A stretch of 33,191 nucleotides of DNA from DROE01 sp964569865 (GCA_964569865.1 CAZMVQ010000025.1:1-33191); one strand, 5' to 3'; counted from the first letter of the stretch, positions 7,663 through 16,189 are shown. Notes: a model not told the origin generated them from the sequence alone. Made by a program: numbers and translations.

Positions 7663-8627
7663 TTCTCAACCCTCAAACGCGGGTCGATTGTATAATATAG
7701 GATATCAACAATAAGATTGATCACAACAAACACAAATCCAATCAATAGCAGATAGGCCGACATTATCGGGATATCAACTTCCCCGATGGCCTGAATGAAT
7801 AACAATCCCATTCCCGGCCATTGAAATACGCTCTCGGTAATGATGGCAAAAGCAATCAGCGAGCCGATTTGCAGGCCGATAATGGTTATTACCGGCACCA
7901 GAGTATTCTTTAGGGCATGGGAAAAACTTATGGAGCGCTCACTAAGGCCACGAGCGCGGGCAAATTTAATATAATCAGTGCGCAAAACTTCAAGCATTTC
8001 AGCCCTGATCAACCGGACAATCAGGGTCATTTGAAAGATGGCCAGCGTAATGGCAGGCATAATCAAAGATTGCCAGCCGCTAACGGTTAAAAGCCCGGTT
8101 GACCACCAGCCCAAATCAACAACTTCGCCGCGCCCAAAGGTTGGCAGCCATTGCAACATGACGCCAAAAAATAAAATCAGAAAAATCCCGATCAGAAAAG
8201 TGGGAAGGGATATGCCGATCAGCGACAGGGTCATAAAACTTCGCGATAACCAGCTATCACGTTTCAGGGCCGTATATACGCCCATGGGAATGCCAACCAG
8301 CAAGGCCAAAAACGCCGAGACCATGGAAAGTTCAAGGGTGGCGGGAAAGCGCTCGGCAATCAAATCGCGAACGGGAACCCGCATGCGATAGCTTTGGCCA
8401 AATTCCCCCTGCACCGCATTTATAACAAAGCGGCTAAACTGTTCCAGAACACTATCGTTAAGGCCCAGTCTTTCCTTAAGCAGCTCACGTTCTGCCACCG
8501 TTGTATCTTGTCCTGCAAGATTGGAAACCGGATCGCCCACATATTGAAACATGGCAAAGGCAATCAGTGCCACGGTCAGCATAACCAATGCGGCCTGATA
8601 GAGCCGTCTGCCAATAAAAAAAAGCAT
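7659..8627 (-). CDS. ABC transporter permease, DppB/OppB type
   Basis: A 322-aa inner-membrane permease with the DppB pattern: a first helix at about 9-28, a long periplasmic region with RLGLNDSVLEQFSRFV and GEFGQSYRMRVPV, then five helices. The EAA-loop region reads YIKFARARGLSERSISFSHALKNTLVP (split here as a description, about 209-235) and the C-terminus is DPRLRVEK. It forms the heterodimeric channel with the DppC-type subunit. It is separated from the binding-protein gene by 114 bp containing a strong hairpin, so it probably receives only part of the transcription reaching the binding protein. Confidence 0.95.
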   Translation of the reverse strand: MLFFIGRRLYQAALVMLTVALIAFAMFQYVGDPVSNLAGQDTTVAERELLKERLGLNDSVLEQFSRFVINAVQGEFGQSYRMRVPVRDLIAERFPATLELSMVSAFLALLVGIPMGVYTALKRDSWLSRSFMTLSLIGISLPTFLIGIFLILFFGVMLQWLPTFGRGEVVDLGWWSTGLLTVSGWQSLIMPAITLAIFQMTLIVRLIRAEMLEVLRTDYIKFARARGLSERSISFSHALKNTLVPVITIIGLQIGSLIAFAIITESVFQWPGMGLLFIQAIGEVDIPIMSAYLLLIGFVFVVINLIVDILYYTIDPRLRVEK

Positions 8628-8654
8628 AAATACCCCAAAATCAGTTAGAAAAAT

Positions 8655-8682
8655 CCCTGCCCCAAAATATAAAGGGGCAGGG
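8655..8682 (-). terminator. Intercistronic hairpin / partial terminator after the binding-protein gene
   Basis: A perfect 9-bp GC-rich stem (CCCTGCCCC 8655-8663, GGGGCAGGG 8674-8682) with a 10-nt AT loop. Read on the minus strand it is followed by ATTTTTC, as in an intrinsic terminator. It lies between the binding-protein stop (8742) and the permease start (8627). In peptide importers such hairpins usually let the binding protein be made in excess by partial termination or by protecting the upstream mRNA 3' end. Confidence 0.75.
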
Positions 8683-8691
8683 AAATTTTTA

Positions 8692-8734
8692 AGATCAAGA
8701 TCCTTGAGGTCAGGACCCCAAGGTCAATACCCCA
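8692..8734. repeat. Imperfect 14-bp tandem repeat in the SBP-permease spacer
   Basis: AGGTCAGGACCCCA (8707-8720) is followed at once by AGGTCAATACCCCA (8721-8734), 12 of 14 identical; AGATCAAGATCCTT (8692-8705) is a weaker third relative, about 9 of 14. Part of it (8702-8709 with 8716-8723) can form a second hairpin with one mismatch just after the binding-protein stop. Confidence 0.6.
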
Positions 8735-8741
8735 AGTGTAT

Positions 8742-10343
8742 TTATGGCATTACCACATTTCGCAGATCAAGAACATTGTCTGCACGCTGGGCAACTGAAA
8801 CTCCGTCACGAACACCCCAAGACAAGGGCTGCTGGAACAGAGGAATGTAGCCGGCTTCTGCTTTTAAAATCTGGGCGGCTTCATCAATTGCTGCCTGACG
8901 GACGTCAACATCGGTTTCAGATGCAACGATCTGTCCCAGCTCATCAATGCGTTCGCTACAATAACCACCAAGGTTAAATCCACCAACTGTTCCCTCTTCA
9001 TTGCGACAGGCAAGAAGATTGTTAAAGACGTTGAACACGTCCATGGAACCTGGAGTCCAACCCAAAAGGTAGAAAGAAGTGTCATATCCACCCTGAGCCA
9101 GAACTTTGGCAAAATACTGGGATTTCGGCTGGGCCAGCAGATCAATAGTAACGCCTACTTTGGCAAGCATTCCAGCAACCGCCTGACAGATTTTTTCGTC
9201 ATTTACATAGCGATCGTTGGGACAATCCATGGTCACTGTGAACCCATCAGGATAACCGGCATCGGCCAAAAGACTTCTGGCTTTATCCTGATCAAAGGGA
9301 TGGGGGGTATTTGCTTCAGCGTTATAACCCTGAATTTGGGGAGCCCACATCAGACCAGCCGGAGTTGCCGCACCACGCATAATAGTGTCTTTAATGGCAT
9401 CTATGTCGATGGCAAAAGAGAAGGCGTGGCGAACACGAGCATCCTGGAAGGGATTTGCGCCCTTAACCGAGGAATAAAGCAATTCATCGCGGGACTGATC
9501 CATACCAAGGAAAATGGTGCGAGCTTCAGGGCCTGCCAGGGAATTAACGCCATCGGCATCATTCAAACGGCTCCAGTCCTGCACAGGAACCGGGTAAACC
9601 AGATCAATCTGACCTGAAAGCAGAGCGGCAACACGGGTTGCTGCCTGACCAATCGGAGTGAATTCCACGCGCTGAACATTAGTGGGGATTGAATCATCCC
9701 AATAATTTTCACTGCGAACCAAAACTGTTTTCACGTCAGGCTGGCGCGATTCCACCATAAAAGGGCCGGTGCCATTGGCATTTGAAGTGGCATAAGAGCC
9801 ATCACGGCCAGCATCGGCGGGGCTGGATGATTCAGTTGCATTGTTGGCAACTGCCCATTCTTTATCCATGATGAACATGGTGACCAGATCATTGAGCAAA
9901 GTCGGGTTTGGAATTGGTGTGTCGATCTCGATTGTGTAATCGTCAATAATCGTGATGTTTTCCAGCAGTCCGGCAAGGGTTTTTTGATCAGAACCTTCTG
10001 ATCCCATACGTTCCCATGTGAAAACCACATCCTCAGCGGTAAAATCATTGCCGTTGTGGAATTTTACACCCTGACGCAAATCAAAACGCCATTTGGTGGG
10101 TGTCAGAACTTCCCAACTGACCGCAAGGGTCGGAACCCGCTGCATATTCTTGTCATAGGAAATCAGGCCCTCATAGACATTGCCGAGCAGGCCAAGGGTG
10201 AATGTTTCGTTCAATGAATGCGGATCAAGGGACTGAGCGTCAGCCTGAAAAGCAAACTTAAACGTCTGGGCGGTCGCCGGTAAACTCAGCGCACCCAGAG
10301 CCAGTGCCGAAACACCAGCGATTATAAATGATTTCAACTTCAT
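8742..10343 (-). CDS. Family 5 extracellular solute-binding protein (peptide/nickel-type ABC importer)
   Basis: The periplasmic receptor of the importer, 533 aa counted from ATG 10343. Residues 1-26 are a classical signal peptide ending ATAQ before TFKFAFQADAQSLDPHS, the SBP_bac_5 N-terminal signature with SLDPH. Inner landmarks are NVYEGLISYD, RFDLRQGVKFHNGNDFTAEDVVFTWERM and a C-terminal YIPLFQQPLSWGVRDGV. The start is fixed by AGGGAG nine bases upstream; an upstream reading to 10391 would put 16 polar residues before the signal peptide. Family 5 proteins bind peptides, opines, amides or other compounds, so the ligand cannot be named. The gene has its own likely promoter and operator upstream (10417-10448). 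Confidence 0.93.
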   Translation of the reverse strand: MKLKSFIIAGVSALALGALSLPATAQTFKFAFQADAQSLDPHSLNETFTLGLLGNVYEGLISYDKNMQRVPTLAVSWEVLTPTKWRFDLRQGVKFHNGNDFTAEDVVFTWERMGSEGSDQKTLAGLLENITIIDDYTIEIDTPIPNPTLLNDLVTMFIMDKEWAVANNATESSSPADAGRDGSYATSNANGTGPFMVESRQPDVKTVLVRSENYWDDSIPTNVQRVEFTPIGQAATRVAALLSGQIDLVYPVPVQDWSRLNDADGVNSLAGPEARTIFLGMDQSRDELLYSSVKGANPFQDARVRHAFSFAIDIDAIKDTIMRGAATPAGLMWAPQIQGYNAEANTPHPFDQDKARSLLADAGYPDGFTVTMDCPNDRYVNDEKICQAVAGMLAKVGVTIDLLAQPKSQYFAKVLAQGGYDTSFYLLGWTPGSMDVFNVFNNLLACRNEEGTVGGFNLGGYCSERIDELGQIVASETDVDVRQAAIDEAAQILKAEAGYIPLFQQPLSWGVRDGVSVAQRADNVLDLRNVVMP

Positions 10344-10416
10344 TGGATTTGTCTCCCTAACAAATTCACCCGCTTGTCCATTTTGACGCAAGCTTTGGTG
10401 GGTAATGAATGCTTAT

Positions 10417-10448
10417 TAACTAAATGGTTGATTAAATTTTGTCAACCA
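10417..10448 (-). promoter_or_regulatory. Probable promoter and palindromic operator of the transporter operon
   Basis: TGGTTGA (10425-10431) and TCAACCA (10442-10448) form a perfect 7-bp inverted repeat with a 10-bp spacer whose core AAATTT (10434-10439) is itself symmetric, so 10 of 12 positions per arm are palindromic. On the minus strand the right arm contains a consensus -35 TTGACA (10445-10440); a -10 seventeen bases on (TAGTTA, 10422-10417) is poor. A repressor bound here would cover the -35. The RutR-like TetR protein encoded at the end of the operon is the obvious candidate binder, by inference. Confidence 0.6.
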
Positions 10449-10487
10449 ATATACCAGTGCACCAGATGCTTATGTCCACGTCAAGTA

Positions 10488-10565
10488 AGCATGGCTTTGG
10501 TGCCAAGTTGGCATAGCCTTGACATCAGATAGGCATGGCTTTGTTATTAAGAAGGCATAGCTTGG
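10488..10565. repeat. Four-copy imperfect tandem repeat, exact 22-bp period
   Basis: Related units begin at 10488 (AGCATGGCTTTG), 10510 (GGCATAGCCTTG), 10532 (GGCATGGCTTTG) and 10554 (GGCATAGCTTGG). The conserved 11-12 bp head recurs every 22 bp while the remaining half of each unit has diverged. The last unit lies in the final codons of the M20 gene and the third includes its stop codon, so the array runs from coding sequence into the spacer upstream of the binding-protein gene. Confidence 0.7.
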
Positions 10566-11713
10566 CGAACCAGCTCGGCAAAAAATGAAATTCCGTGGGG
10601 GATCGCCTCATCATTAAAATCATATTCAGGATGATGAAGCCCTGCCGTGTCGCCATTGCCAAGATATATAAACGCGCCGGGACGGGCCTGTAACATAAAC
10701 GAAAAATCCTCTGCTCCCATGACCTGGGGAGTATTCATCTCAACATTTGCTTCACCGGCCAATGACTTGGCAACTTCGCCTGCAAACAGATATTGCTTGG
10801 TATGATTTACGGTGGTTGGATATTGGCGATCATAGGAAAATTTCGCAGAGCAACCATGGGCTTTGGCCACGTGCTCTACAATTTCCCCAAGGCGTTTTTC
10901 GGCCATATCGCGCAGGCTTTCATCAAGACTTCTAACGGTTCCGCCAATATAGGCCTCAGTTGGAATAACATTGTAGGCATTGCCCGCCTGAAATTTGGTG
11001 ATAGAAACCACAATCGAATTCATCGGGTCAACATTGCGCGATGCAAAGGATTGAATGGCCTGAACAATGGCCGAGGCCGCCAAAATCGGGTCCACGCAAT
11101 TTTGCGGCATGGCAGCATGGCCGCCAACACCGGTAATTGTAATATCCAACTGATCAACCGAGGCCAGCATTGCCCCATCGCGAGTGGCAAAACTGCCAAC
11201 AGGAATCGTCGGGGCGTTGTGCATGCCATAGACTTCTTTGATGTTAAACTTTTCCATCAGCCCATCATCAATCATGGCCTTGCCACCGGCTCCACCCTCT
11301 TCTGCAGGCTGAAAAATCAGCGCTACCCGACCGTTGAAATTGCGGGTCTCGCACAGATATTTTGCCGCCCCCAGCAACATTGAAGTGTGCCCGTCATGGC
11401 CACAGGCGTGCATCATGCCATCAGTTTTAGAAGCGTAGGGTTTGCCCGTTGCCTCTTTAATGGGTAGCGCATCCATATCGGCACGAAGTCCGATTGTTAT
11501 GCCGCTATCGTTTTTGTTGCCGTTGATAATGCCCACCACGCCGGTTTTGCCAATTCCGGTGACGATTTCATCAACACCAAATTCTTTTAGCAATTCTGCG
11601 ACTTTGGCGGCAGTGTTATGCACATCATATAAGAGTTCAGGATTTTGATGAAAATGGCGGCGCCAGCCGGTAACCTCTTCATGTAGCTCTGCGGCACGGT
11701 TTAATATGGGCAT
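10547..11713 (-). CDS. M20 family amidohydrolase (hippurate hydrolase / aminoacylase type)
   Basis: A 388-aa zinc-type amidohydrolase expected to cleave N-acyl amino acids or related amides in the cytoplasm. Counting from ATG 11713: Asp81 in GLRADMDALP, the metal motif H102-A-C-G-H-D-G-H109 with Cys104, the Glu138-Glu139 pair (QPAEEGG), His164 (GMHN) and a late His in LHHPEYDFND, so all usual M20 aminoacylase ligands are present. Start chosen because AAAGG stands eight bases upstream; a longer reading to 11749 adds a lysine-rich leader unlike the family. It lies 49 bp after the amidase gene. Its last codons are part of a 22-bp repeat array. In this context it may deacylate the imported compound or an intermediate. 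Confidence 0.92.
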   Translation of the reverse strand: MPILNRAAELHEEVTGWRRHFHQNPELLYDVHNTAAKVAELLKEFGVDEIVTGIGKTGVVGIINGNKNDSGITIGLRADMDALPIKEATGKPYASKTDGMMHACGHDGHTSMLLGAAKYLCETRNFNGRVALIFQPAEEGGAGGKAMIDDGLMEKFNIKEVYGMHNAPTIPVGSFATRDGAMLASVDQLDITITGVGGHAAMPQNCVDPILAASAIVQAIQSFASRNVDPMNSIVVSITKFQAGNAYNVIPTEAYIGGTVRSLDESLRDMAEKRLGEIVEHVAKAHGCSAKFSYDRQYPTTVNHTKQYLFAGEVAKSLAGEANVEMNTPQVMGAEDFSFMLQARPGAFIYLGNGDTAGLHHPEYDFNDEAIPHGISFFAELVRQAMPS

Positions 11714-11762
11714 TTTTTTTACCTTTTTTTGATCCGGTTTTAGTTCCAAAAATTTAGTTCGC

Positions 11763-13193
11763 TTAATCGTTCATCCATTGCATTGATGGTCTTTGATCAT
11801 TCCACGGACATGCGCGTTCCAGTTGACCGGCCAGAGAAAACAACATTTCTTCCGCCCCATAGGGAGCTGCAAAATGGCTGCCAACGGGCAGATTATCTTT
11901 TGTCAAACCAGAGGGAATGGTCATGGCTGGCTGACCGGTAACATTACACAGGAATGTAAAGGGCGAAAAGGCAAGAATTTGTTCCAGCCATTTGTCCACA
12001 TCGCTTTCATCAGATTTGAAATATCCAGTAAGGGGGGCAGGCGTGGCCAAAGTTGGGGTCAGCCATAGATCATATTGGCTATAAAAAGCAGCGATGTTTC
12101 GGGTTTCACGGTGCAGCGCTTGAATGCTATGAATATATTGGGTGGCGCTCATGGCCATGCCCCGCTCGGCCACCGCCATGGATAAGGACTCAATCATACC
12201 GGCTTTTGGAAGTTTCCCCCCGTTCATGCGAGAAATATTGGCCATGGTATTGGCCTGAAAAACCATAAGAAATCCATTCTGCACGGTTTCAATGTCAAAT
12301 CGGGGGGATTTTTCCTCAACTTCATGGCCCAGACTTTCACAAAGGGAAGCCATGTCGCGTGTGGCTTTTGCACTCTCATCATCGATAATCGCGCCATTGG
12401 GGGCCGTGGTTGAAAAGGCAATTTTCAAGCTCCCCGGATCTGTTTTGGAAGCATCCAGATATGTTCCCTTAGGAGCAGGAGGATAATAAGGATCGCCCGG
12501 CAATGGCCCTGCGGTTGCATCCAAAAGCGCAGCACTGTCGCGCACCGACCAACTAACACAATGTTGCATGGCCATGCCCGCCAATGCTTCGCCCCCTTCC
12601 GGCCCGGCGGTTATGCGGGCCTTGGTGGGTTTTAGACCAAATAAGCCACAGCAGGCCGCCGGAATGCGGATAGAGCCGCCCCCATCGGTCGCATGGCCCA
12701 TGGGAACAATGCCAGAAGCAACCGCCGCTGCCGATCCGCCGCTTGATCCACCGGGCGAATGATCAGGATTCCAGGGGTTTTTTGTGGGGCCAAACAAATC
12801 CGGCTCTGTGGCGGTGGCGAGGCCAAATTCGGATGAATTGGTTTTTCCCACAATCACCAGACCGGCACGACGATGACGCGCAACAATCTCGCTATCCACC
12901 AACGGGATATTATTAACACAAAGTCTGGAGGCCGCAGTGGAGGGCACCCCGGCAACAGAAACCACCAGATCTTTGATGACAAAGGGAACACCGCTAAAGG
13001 GTCCATCGGGCAATCCATCTTCGATTGCTTTTAGAGCCTGATCATAAAGGGGAGTAACTATGGCATTGAGAGCCGGATTATACGCAGAAATCTTATTTAG
13101 GGTGATTTCCAGCACCTCTTTGGCCGTACATTCACCAGCGCGGATTTTTTGAGCAATTGCTGTGGCATCGAGCCTGTCTAAATTATCACTCAT
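11763..13193 (-). CDS. Amidase signature family hydrolase
   Basis: A 476-aa amidase with the complete Ser-cisSer-Lys triad: Lys74 (VPFVIKDLV), cis-Ser150 (PGGSSGGS) and nucleophile Ser174 (DGGGSIRIP); the 24-residue spacing between the serines matches fatty-acid amide hydrolase and other family members. It hydrolyses a carboxamide to an acid and ammonia or amine; the substrate-binding C-terminal half is not diagnostic. No signal peptide, so it acts on imported or internal amides. ATG 13193 begins five bases after the DapA-like gene stop, with only a weak GAAG upstream, which suggests translational coupling. Side by side with the M20 enzyme it gives the cluster two chemically different amide hydrolases. 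Confidence 0.93.
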   Translation of the reverse strand: MSDNLDRLDATAIAQKIRAGECTAKEVLEITLNKISAYNPALNAIVTPLYDQALKAIEDGLPDGPFSGVPFVIKDLVVSVAGVPSTAASRLCVNNIPLVDSEIVARHRRAGLVIVGKTNSSEFGLATATEPDLFGPTKNPWNPDHSPGGSSGGSAAAVASGIVPMGHATDGGGSIRIPAACCGLFGLKPTKARITAGPEGGEALAGMAMQHCVSWSVRDSAALLDATAGPLPGDPYYPPAPKGTYLDASKTDPGSLKIAFSTTAPNGAIIDDESAKATRDMASLCESLGHEVEEKSPRFDIETVQNGFLMVFQANTMANISRMNGGKLPKAGMIESLSMAVAERGMAMSATQYIHSIQALHRETRNIAAFYSQYDLWLTPTLATPAPLTGYFKSDESDVDKWLEQILAFSPFTFLCNVTGQPAMTIPSGLTKDNLPVGSHFAAPYGAEEMLFSLAGQLERACPWNDQRPSMQWMND

Positions 13194-13198
13194 TTACT

Positions 13199-14248
13199 TC
13201 AGGCCATCCATTTTTTGAGGTTTTTTTCTACAAACGCATCGTCATTGAGATCAGGATAAGCAGCACATACCCGATCGATCTGTTCCATCTGGCTGGGGCC
13301 TAAACCTTCATTAGGATCAAGGCACCAGATGCCCTCAAGCAGCCCTTGACGGCGCAATATTTCGTGGCATCCGGCGATGCAGCCCTCAAAATCATTTGCT
13401 ACATCAAAAAAAGCACTATTGCAGTCGGTTACACGCCCATCCAGCGCCAGCAGGTCAGCGCTGATATTTTGTTCGCGCACGGCTTTTTTACATTGTTCAA
13501 AAATTTTAACCGCCGATTGGGTCCAGACCGACCAGTGACCCAAAAGGCCACCGACAAAGCGCACTCTTATAATCTCGCCATCGCGCTCCATATCAAAAGG
13601 CGTTAGCAGATCAAGAACAATATGATCATCATTACCGGTATAAAGCGTAATGCGATTTTCAGCGCGGGCATTGACCACCCCGCGAATTACATCCAATGAG
13701 CGATAGCGATTAAAAGCTGCGACCTTGATGGCCACAACATTGGGAATGGCAGCAAATTGGGTCCAAAAATCCACATCAAGTTCCATGCCGCCTACCGCCG
13801 GTTGCAAATAAAACCCGATTAGAGGGATTTCTTTTGCCACCGCCCGGCAATGCTGGAGAAGGTCTTTGGACGATTGTCCCTTTAGTGCCGCCAAACTAAG
13901 CAGACCCGCATGATATCCCAGATCAATGGCGGTTTTTGCTTCCATGACTGCCTGTTGGGTTTCTCCTGCAAGACCTGCAACCAGCACGATGGGATTTTGG
14001 CTCCATTCACGAGTTGTATTTGCGGCCAGTGCCAGCACTTCTTCATATAATCCGGCTTCGCGAATGGCAAACTGGGTGGTGTGCACCCCCACCGCAAGGC
14101 CGCCCGCACCCGCATCCAGATAATATCTGGTTATTGCGCGTTGACGTTGCACATCCAGATTTCTTGAAACATCCAGCGCCAGAGGATGGGCTGGAATTAC
14201 AGTGCCGCTTTTAAGGATTTTTAACGGGGGTTTTCTCTCAGCGCTCAT
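13199..14248 (-). CDS. DapA/N-acetylneuraminate-lyase superfamily protein
   Basis: A 349-aa class I lyase/aldolase-fold enzyme. The family's Schiff-base Lys175 (VVAIKVAAFNRY) and Tyr147 (GFYLQP) are present at the same 28-residue spacing as Tyr133-Lys161 of DapA, and HTTQF (about 56-60) stands where DapA has GTTGE. Unusual points are the replacement of the Y-N-x-P loop by YLQPAVGG and an extra 50 or so C-terminal residues. It is unlikely to be the lysine-biosynthetic DapA; a catabolic aldolase or dehydratase acting through pyruvate or a 2-oxo acid is more probable. ATG 14248 overlaps the GNAT stop (TGATG), fixing the start and indicating coupled translation; a longer reading to 14368 only runs into the GNAT gene. 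Confidence 0.88.
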   Translation of the reverse strand: MSAERKPPLKILKSGTVIPAHPLALDVSRNLDVQRQRAITRYYLDAGAGGLAVGVHTTQFAIREAGLYEEVLALAANTTREWSQNPIVLVAGLAGETQQAVMEAKTAIDLGYHAGLLSLAALKGQSSKDLLQHCRAVAKEIPLIGFYLQPAVGGMELDVDFWTQFAAIPNVVAIKVAAFNRYRSLDVIRGVVNARAENRITLYTGNDDHIVLDLLTPFDMERDGEIIRVRFVGGLLGHWSVWTQSAVKIFEQCKKAVREQNISADLLALDGRVTDCNSAFFDVANDFEGCIAGCHEILRRQGLLEGIWCLDPNEGLGPSQMEQIDRVCAAYPDLNDDAFVEKNLKKWMA

Positions 14249-15096
14249 CAACCATACTCCGGTCCGGCCGAGGCCAGCAAGTGAGCGGGATTGCCAAATG
14301 GTTTTGCCCTGCCCTGCGCCATGCGAACAAATCCACGCTGAATGGTGAAACCACGGTTTGTTAGCCATTGGCCCACCTGATCAGCCATAGCTGGGACGTC
14401 AATATAAACCGGGCCTGATGCGCCAACCAGCAGGCGTTCGAGCAGGCTGATTGCTGTACTTTGGGAGGGCGCTATAACCGGGCCAATCTGGGCAGCCTGA
14501 CGGCCCGAGCGCATTAGGCCAAAACCGCTTTCATCATCCAAAACCGCAACTCGCGTTCCCGGACGAGAGCAAAAATTATCCAGAATATACGGGCGGGCAG
14601 CACCGAGAGCGCTTTCGTCCAGTTTTTGTAAATTCCCTAAAGCGAAGTCTGAAGATGGCAAGTCAGCAGGATTGTTATCCGGCTCCGAAATTTCAGGTAT
14701 CATCTGCCAGCGATTTAGATCAAACATAGGAATAAATCCCTGATGCCGATAGACTTTGGCGCCTTCATTTGTTGCATCCAGAACCGGAATGAGCTGTTGA
14801 CCCTTAAGCATATCAATACAATTACTCATCAATTGTGTCGCCAAACCCTGCCTGCGCCACTGCTTCGTCACCAGCACCATAGAGATAAAACCAAAGCTGT
14901 TTTGATATGGCAGGGTAGCAGCGCTGGCCACAAGCTGGCCTGAAGAATCGCGAAAACCTATGGTTTTTCCCTGCTCAATAAAAATCTTCCAATCTTTATC
15001 AATCTGGTTCCACCCCGCCTCAATGGAGAGCTTTAGAGCATCATCAACATCATCCAAATTCAGTTGACATAAGTAAATTTTATCAGAATTTACCAT
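14248..15096 (-). CDS. Two-domain GNAT acetyltransferase
   Basis: A 282-aa protein with an N-terminal GNAT domain, whose acetyl-CoA pyrophosphate loop is at about residues 76-87 (VTKQWRRQGLAT), followed by the usual DATNEGAKVYRHQGF beta strand and helix. The C-terminal half (about 150-275) resembles the Acetyltransf_18 domain, with RPG, IGPV.A, YIDVP and RGFVRMAQG landmarks. Acceptor substrate unknown; small amines are common for this architecture. ATG 15096 is chosen because GAGG lies six bases upstream; it overlaps the preceding SDR gene by 14 bp. A four-codon longer reading starts at 15108. Its position inside the catabolic run suggests acetylation of an intermediate or of the substrate amine. 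Confidence 0.88.
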   Translation of the reverse strand: MVNSDKIYLCQLNLDDVDDALKLSIEAGWNQIDKDWKIFIEQGKTIGFRDSSGQLVASAATLPYQNSFGFISMVLVTKQWRRQGLATQLMSNCIDMLKGQQLIPVLDATNEGAKVYRHQGFIPMFDLNRWQMIPEISEPDNNPADLPSSDFALGNLQKLDESALGAARPYILDNFCSRPGTRVAVLDDESGFGLMRSGRQAAQIGPVIAPSQSTAISLLERLLVGASGPVYIDVPAMADQVGQWLTNRGFTIQRGFVRMAQGRAKPFGNPAHLLASAGPEYG

Positions 15097-16120
15097 CGCG
15101 AACCTCATATTTCGTCGGCTTGTTAAAACTTTCCCGACCTTGCATCACCCAGTCCGCCGTCCAGTCCAGCATGGAGGCAAGCGGAACCGCAGGCTCACCA
15201 AACATCTCAACGGATTTCGAAGAATCCGAGAGCAAAGCGGTTGGCTGCTCAACTCCAGCAATCGAGGGCTTGATATTCATTCGCTGCCCCAATTCATCGG
15301 CCAGCCAGCGCACCGAAAGGGTTTTTGCGCCGGTAATATTTATTGGCGTGGTAGGCTCGGTGCAATGACCGAGCAGGCGCAAGGCCTGTTCGTTGGCATC
15401 CCCCTGCCAAATCAGGTTCACATGGCCCATGGAGATATCAATGGGGTTTTTTGACAAGATACGCTGGGCCAGATCAAACAGCACCCCATAGCGCAGGTCG
15501 ATTGCGTAATTGAGCCGATAAATTTTGCCCGGTGTGTTTTTACCTTGTGAAAAATATTCAAACATACGCTCACGCCCCAAACAGGATTGAGCATATTCAC
15601 CAATCGGGCCAGCCGAGGTATTTTCATTGGCTCCTTTGGAAGAGGTTTTTAAATCCGACAGGGGATAAATATTGCCCGTAGAAAAGGCAATGATACGCGA
15701 TTTTGCAAAGGTCTCAGCGGCGATTGCAGCGGCATGCACATTCATGGCCCACGTCTGGGGCTGATTGTTAGTGGAGCCAAATTTCATACCGGCCATGAAG
15801 ATGATGTTTTTCATCTCTGGCAATGATCGGACCTGTTCTGCATCCAGTAGATCAACGGTTTTAGTCTCGATATCCCACTTTTCGAGACGGGCTTTAATTT
15901 TCTTATCGCCAAATCTTGCCACCCCAAGAATGCGCTTGTTGGGCGCTGCCCGACGCGCCAGCCTTGCAAGGGTCGGCCCCATTTTCCCCGACACTCCAAG
16001 AATTAAAATATCGCCATCAATTGCTTGCATATCAGCAATCAAAGCATCGCCGGGTGCGGTCAAAAATTCATCCAGCGCTTCAACATTTTCAAAGCGTTGT
16101 GGCAGATTTATTGACTTCAT
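15083..16120 (-). CDS. Atypical SDR / NAD-dependent epimerase-dehydratase-like protein
   Basis: A 345-aa extended-SDR fold protein. The nucleotide-binding motif is LILGVSGKMGPTLAR (about 39-53), followed by FMAGMKFGS and the AFSTGNIYP strand with Ser147. The catalytic Tyr is Tyr176 (GEYAQSCLGRE), but the position four residues on, normally Lys, is Cys180; the codon is plainly TGT at 15583-15581. The protein may therefore bind a dinucleotide without classical SDR catalysis, or use another proton path. GAGGA nine bases before ATG 16120 supports the start; the longer reading to 16174 crosses the spacer. It lies 69 bp after the flavoprotein gene and overlaps the GNAT gene by 14 bp. Specific reaction unknown. 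Confidence 0.82.
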   Translation of the reverse strand: MKSINLPQRFENVEALDEFLTAPGDALIADMQAIDGDILILGVSGKMGPTLARLARRAAPNKRILGVARFGDKKIKARLEKWDIETKTVDLLDAEQVRSLPEMKNIIFMAGMKFGSTNNQPQTWAMNVHAAAIAAETFAKSRIIAFSTGNIYPLSDLKTSSKGANENTSAGPIGEYAQSCLGRERMFEYFSQGKNTPGKIYRLNYAIDLRYGVLFDLAQRILSKNPIDISMGHVNLIWQGDANEQALRLLGHCTEPTTPINITGAKTLSVRWLADELGQRMNIKPSIAGVEQPTALLSDSSKSVEMFGEPAVPLASMLDWTADWVMQGRESFNKPTKYEVRDGKF

Positions 16121-16189
16121 TCTGATATTTCCTCGATATAGATTGGCGGTTTGAACAATAAAAAGGCTCAACAACTGATTATAAAAAAA

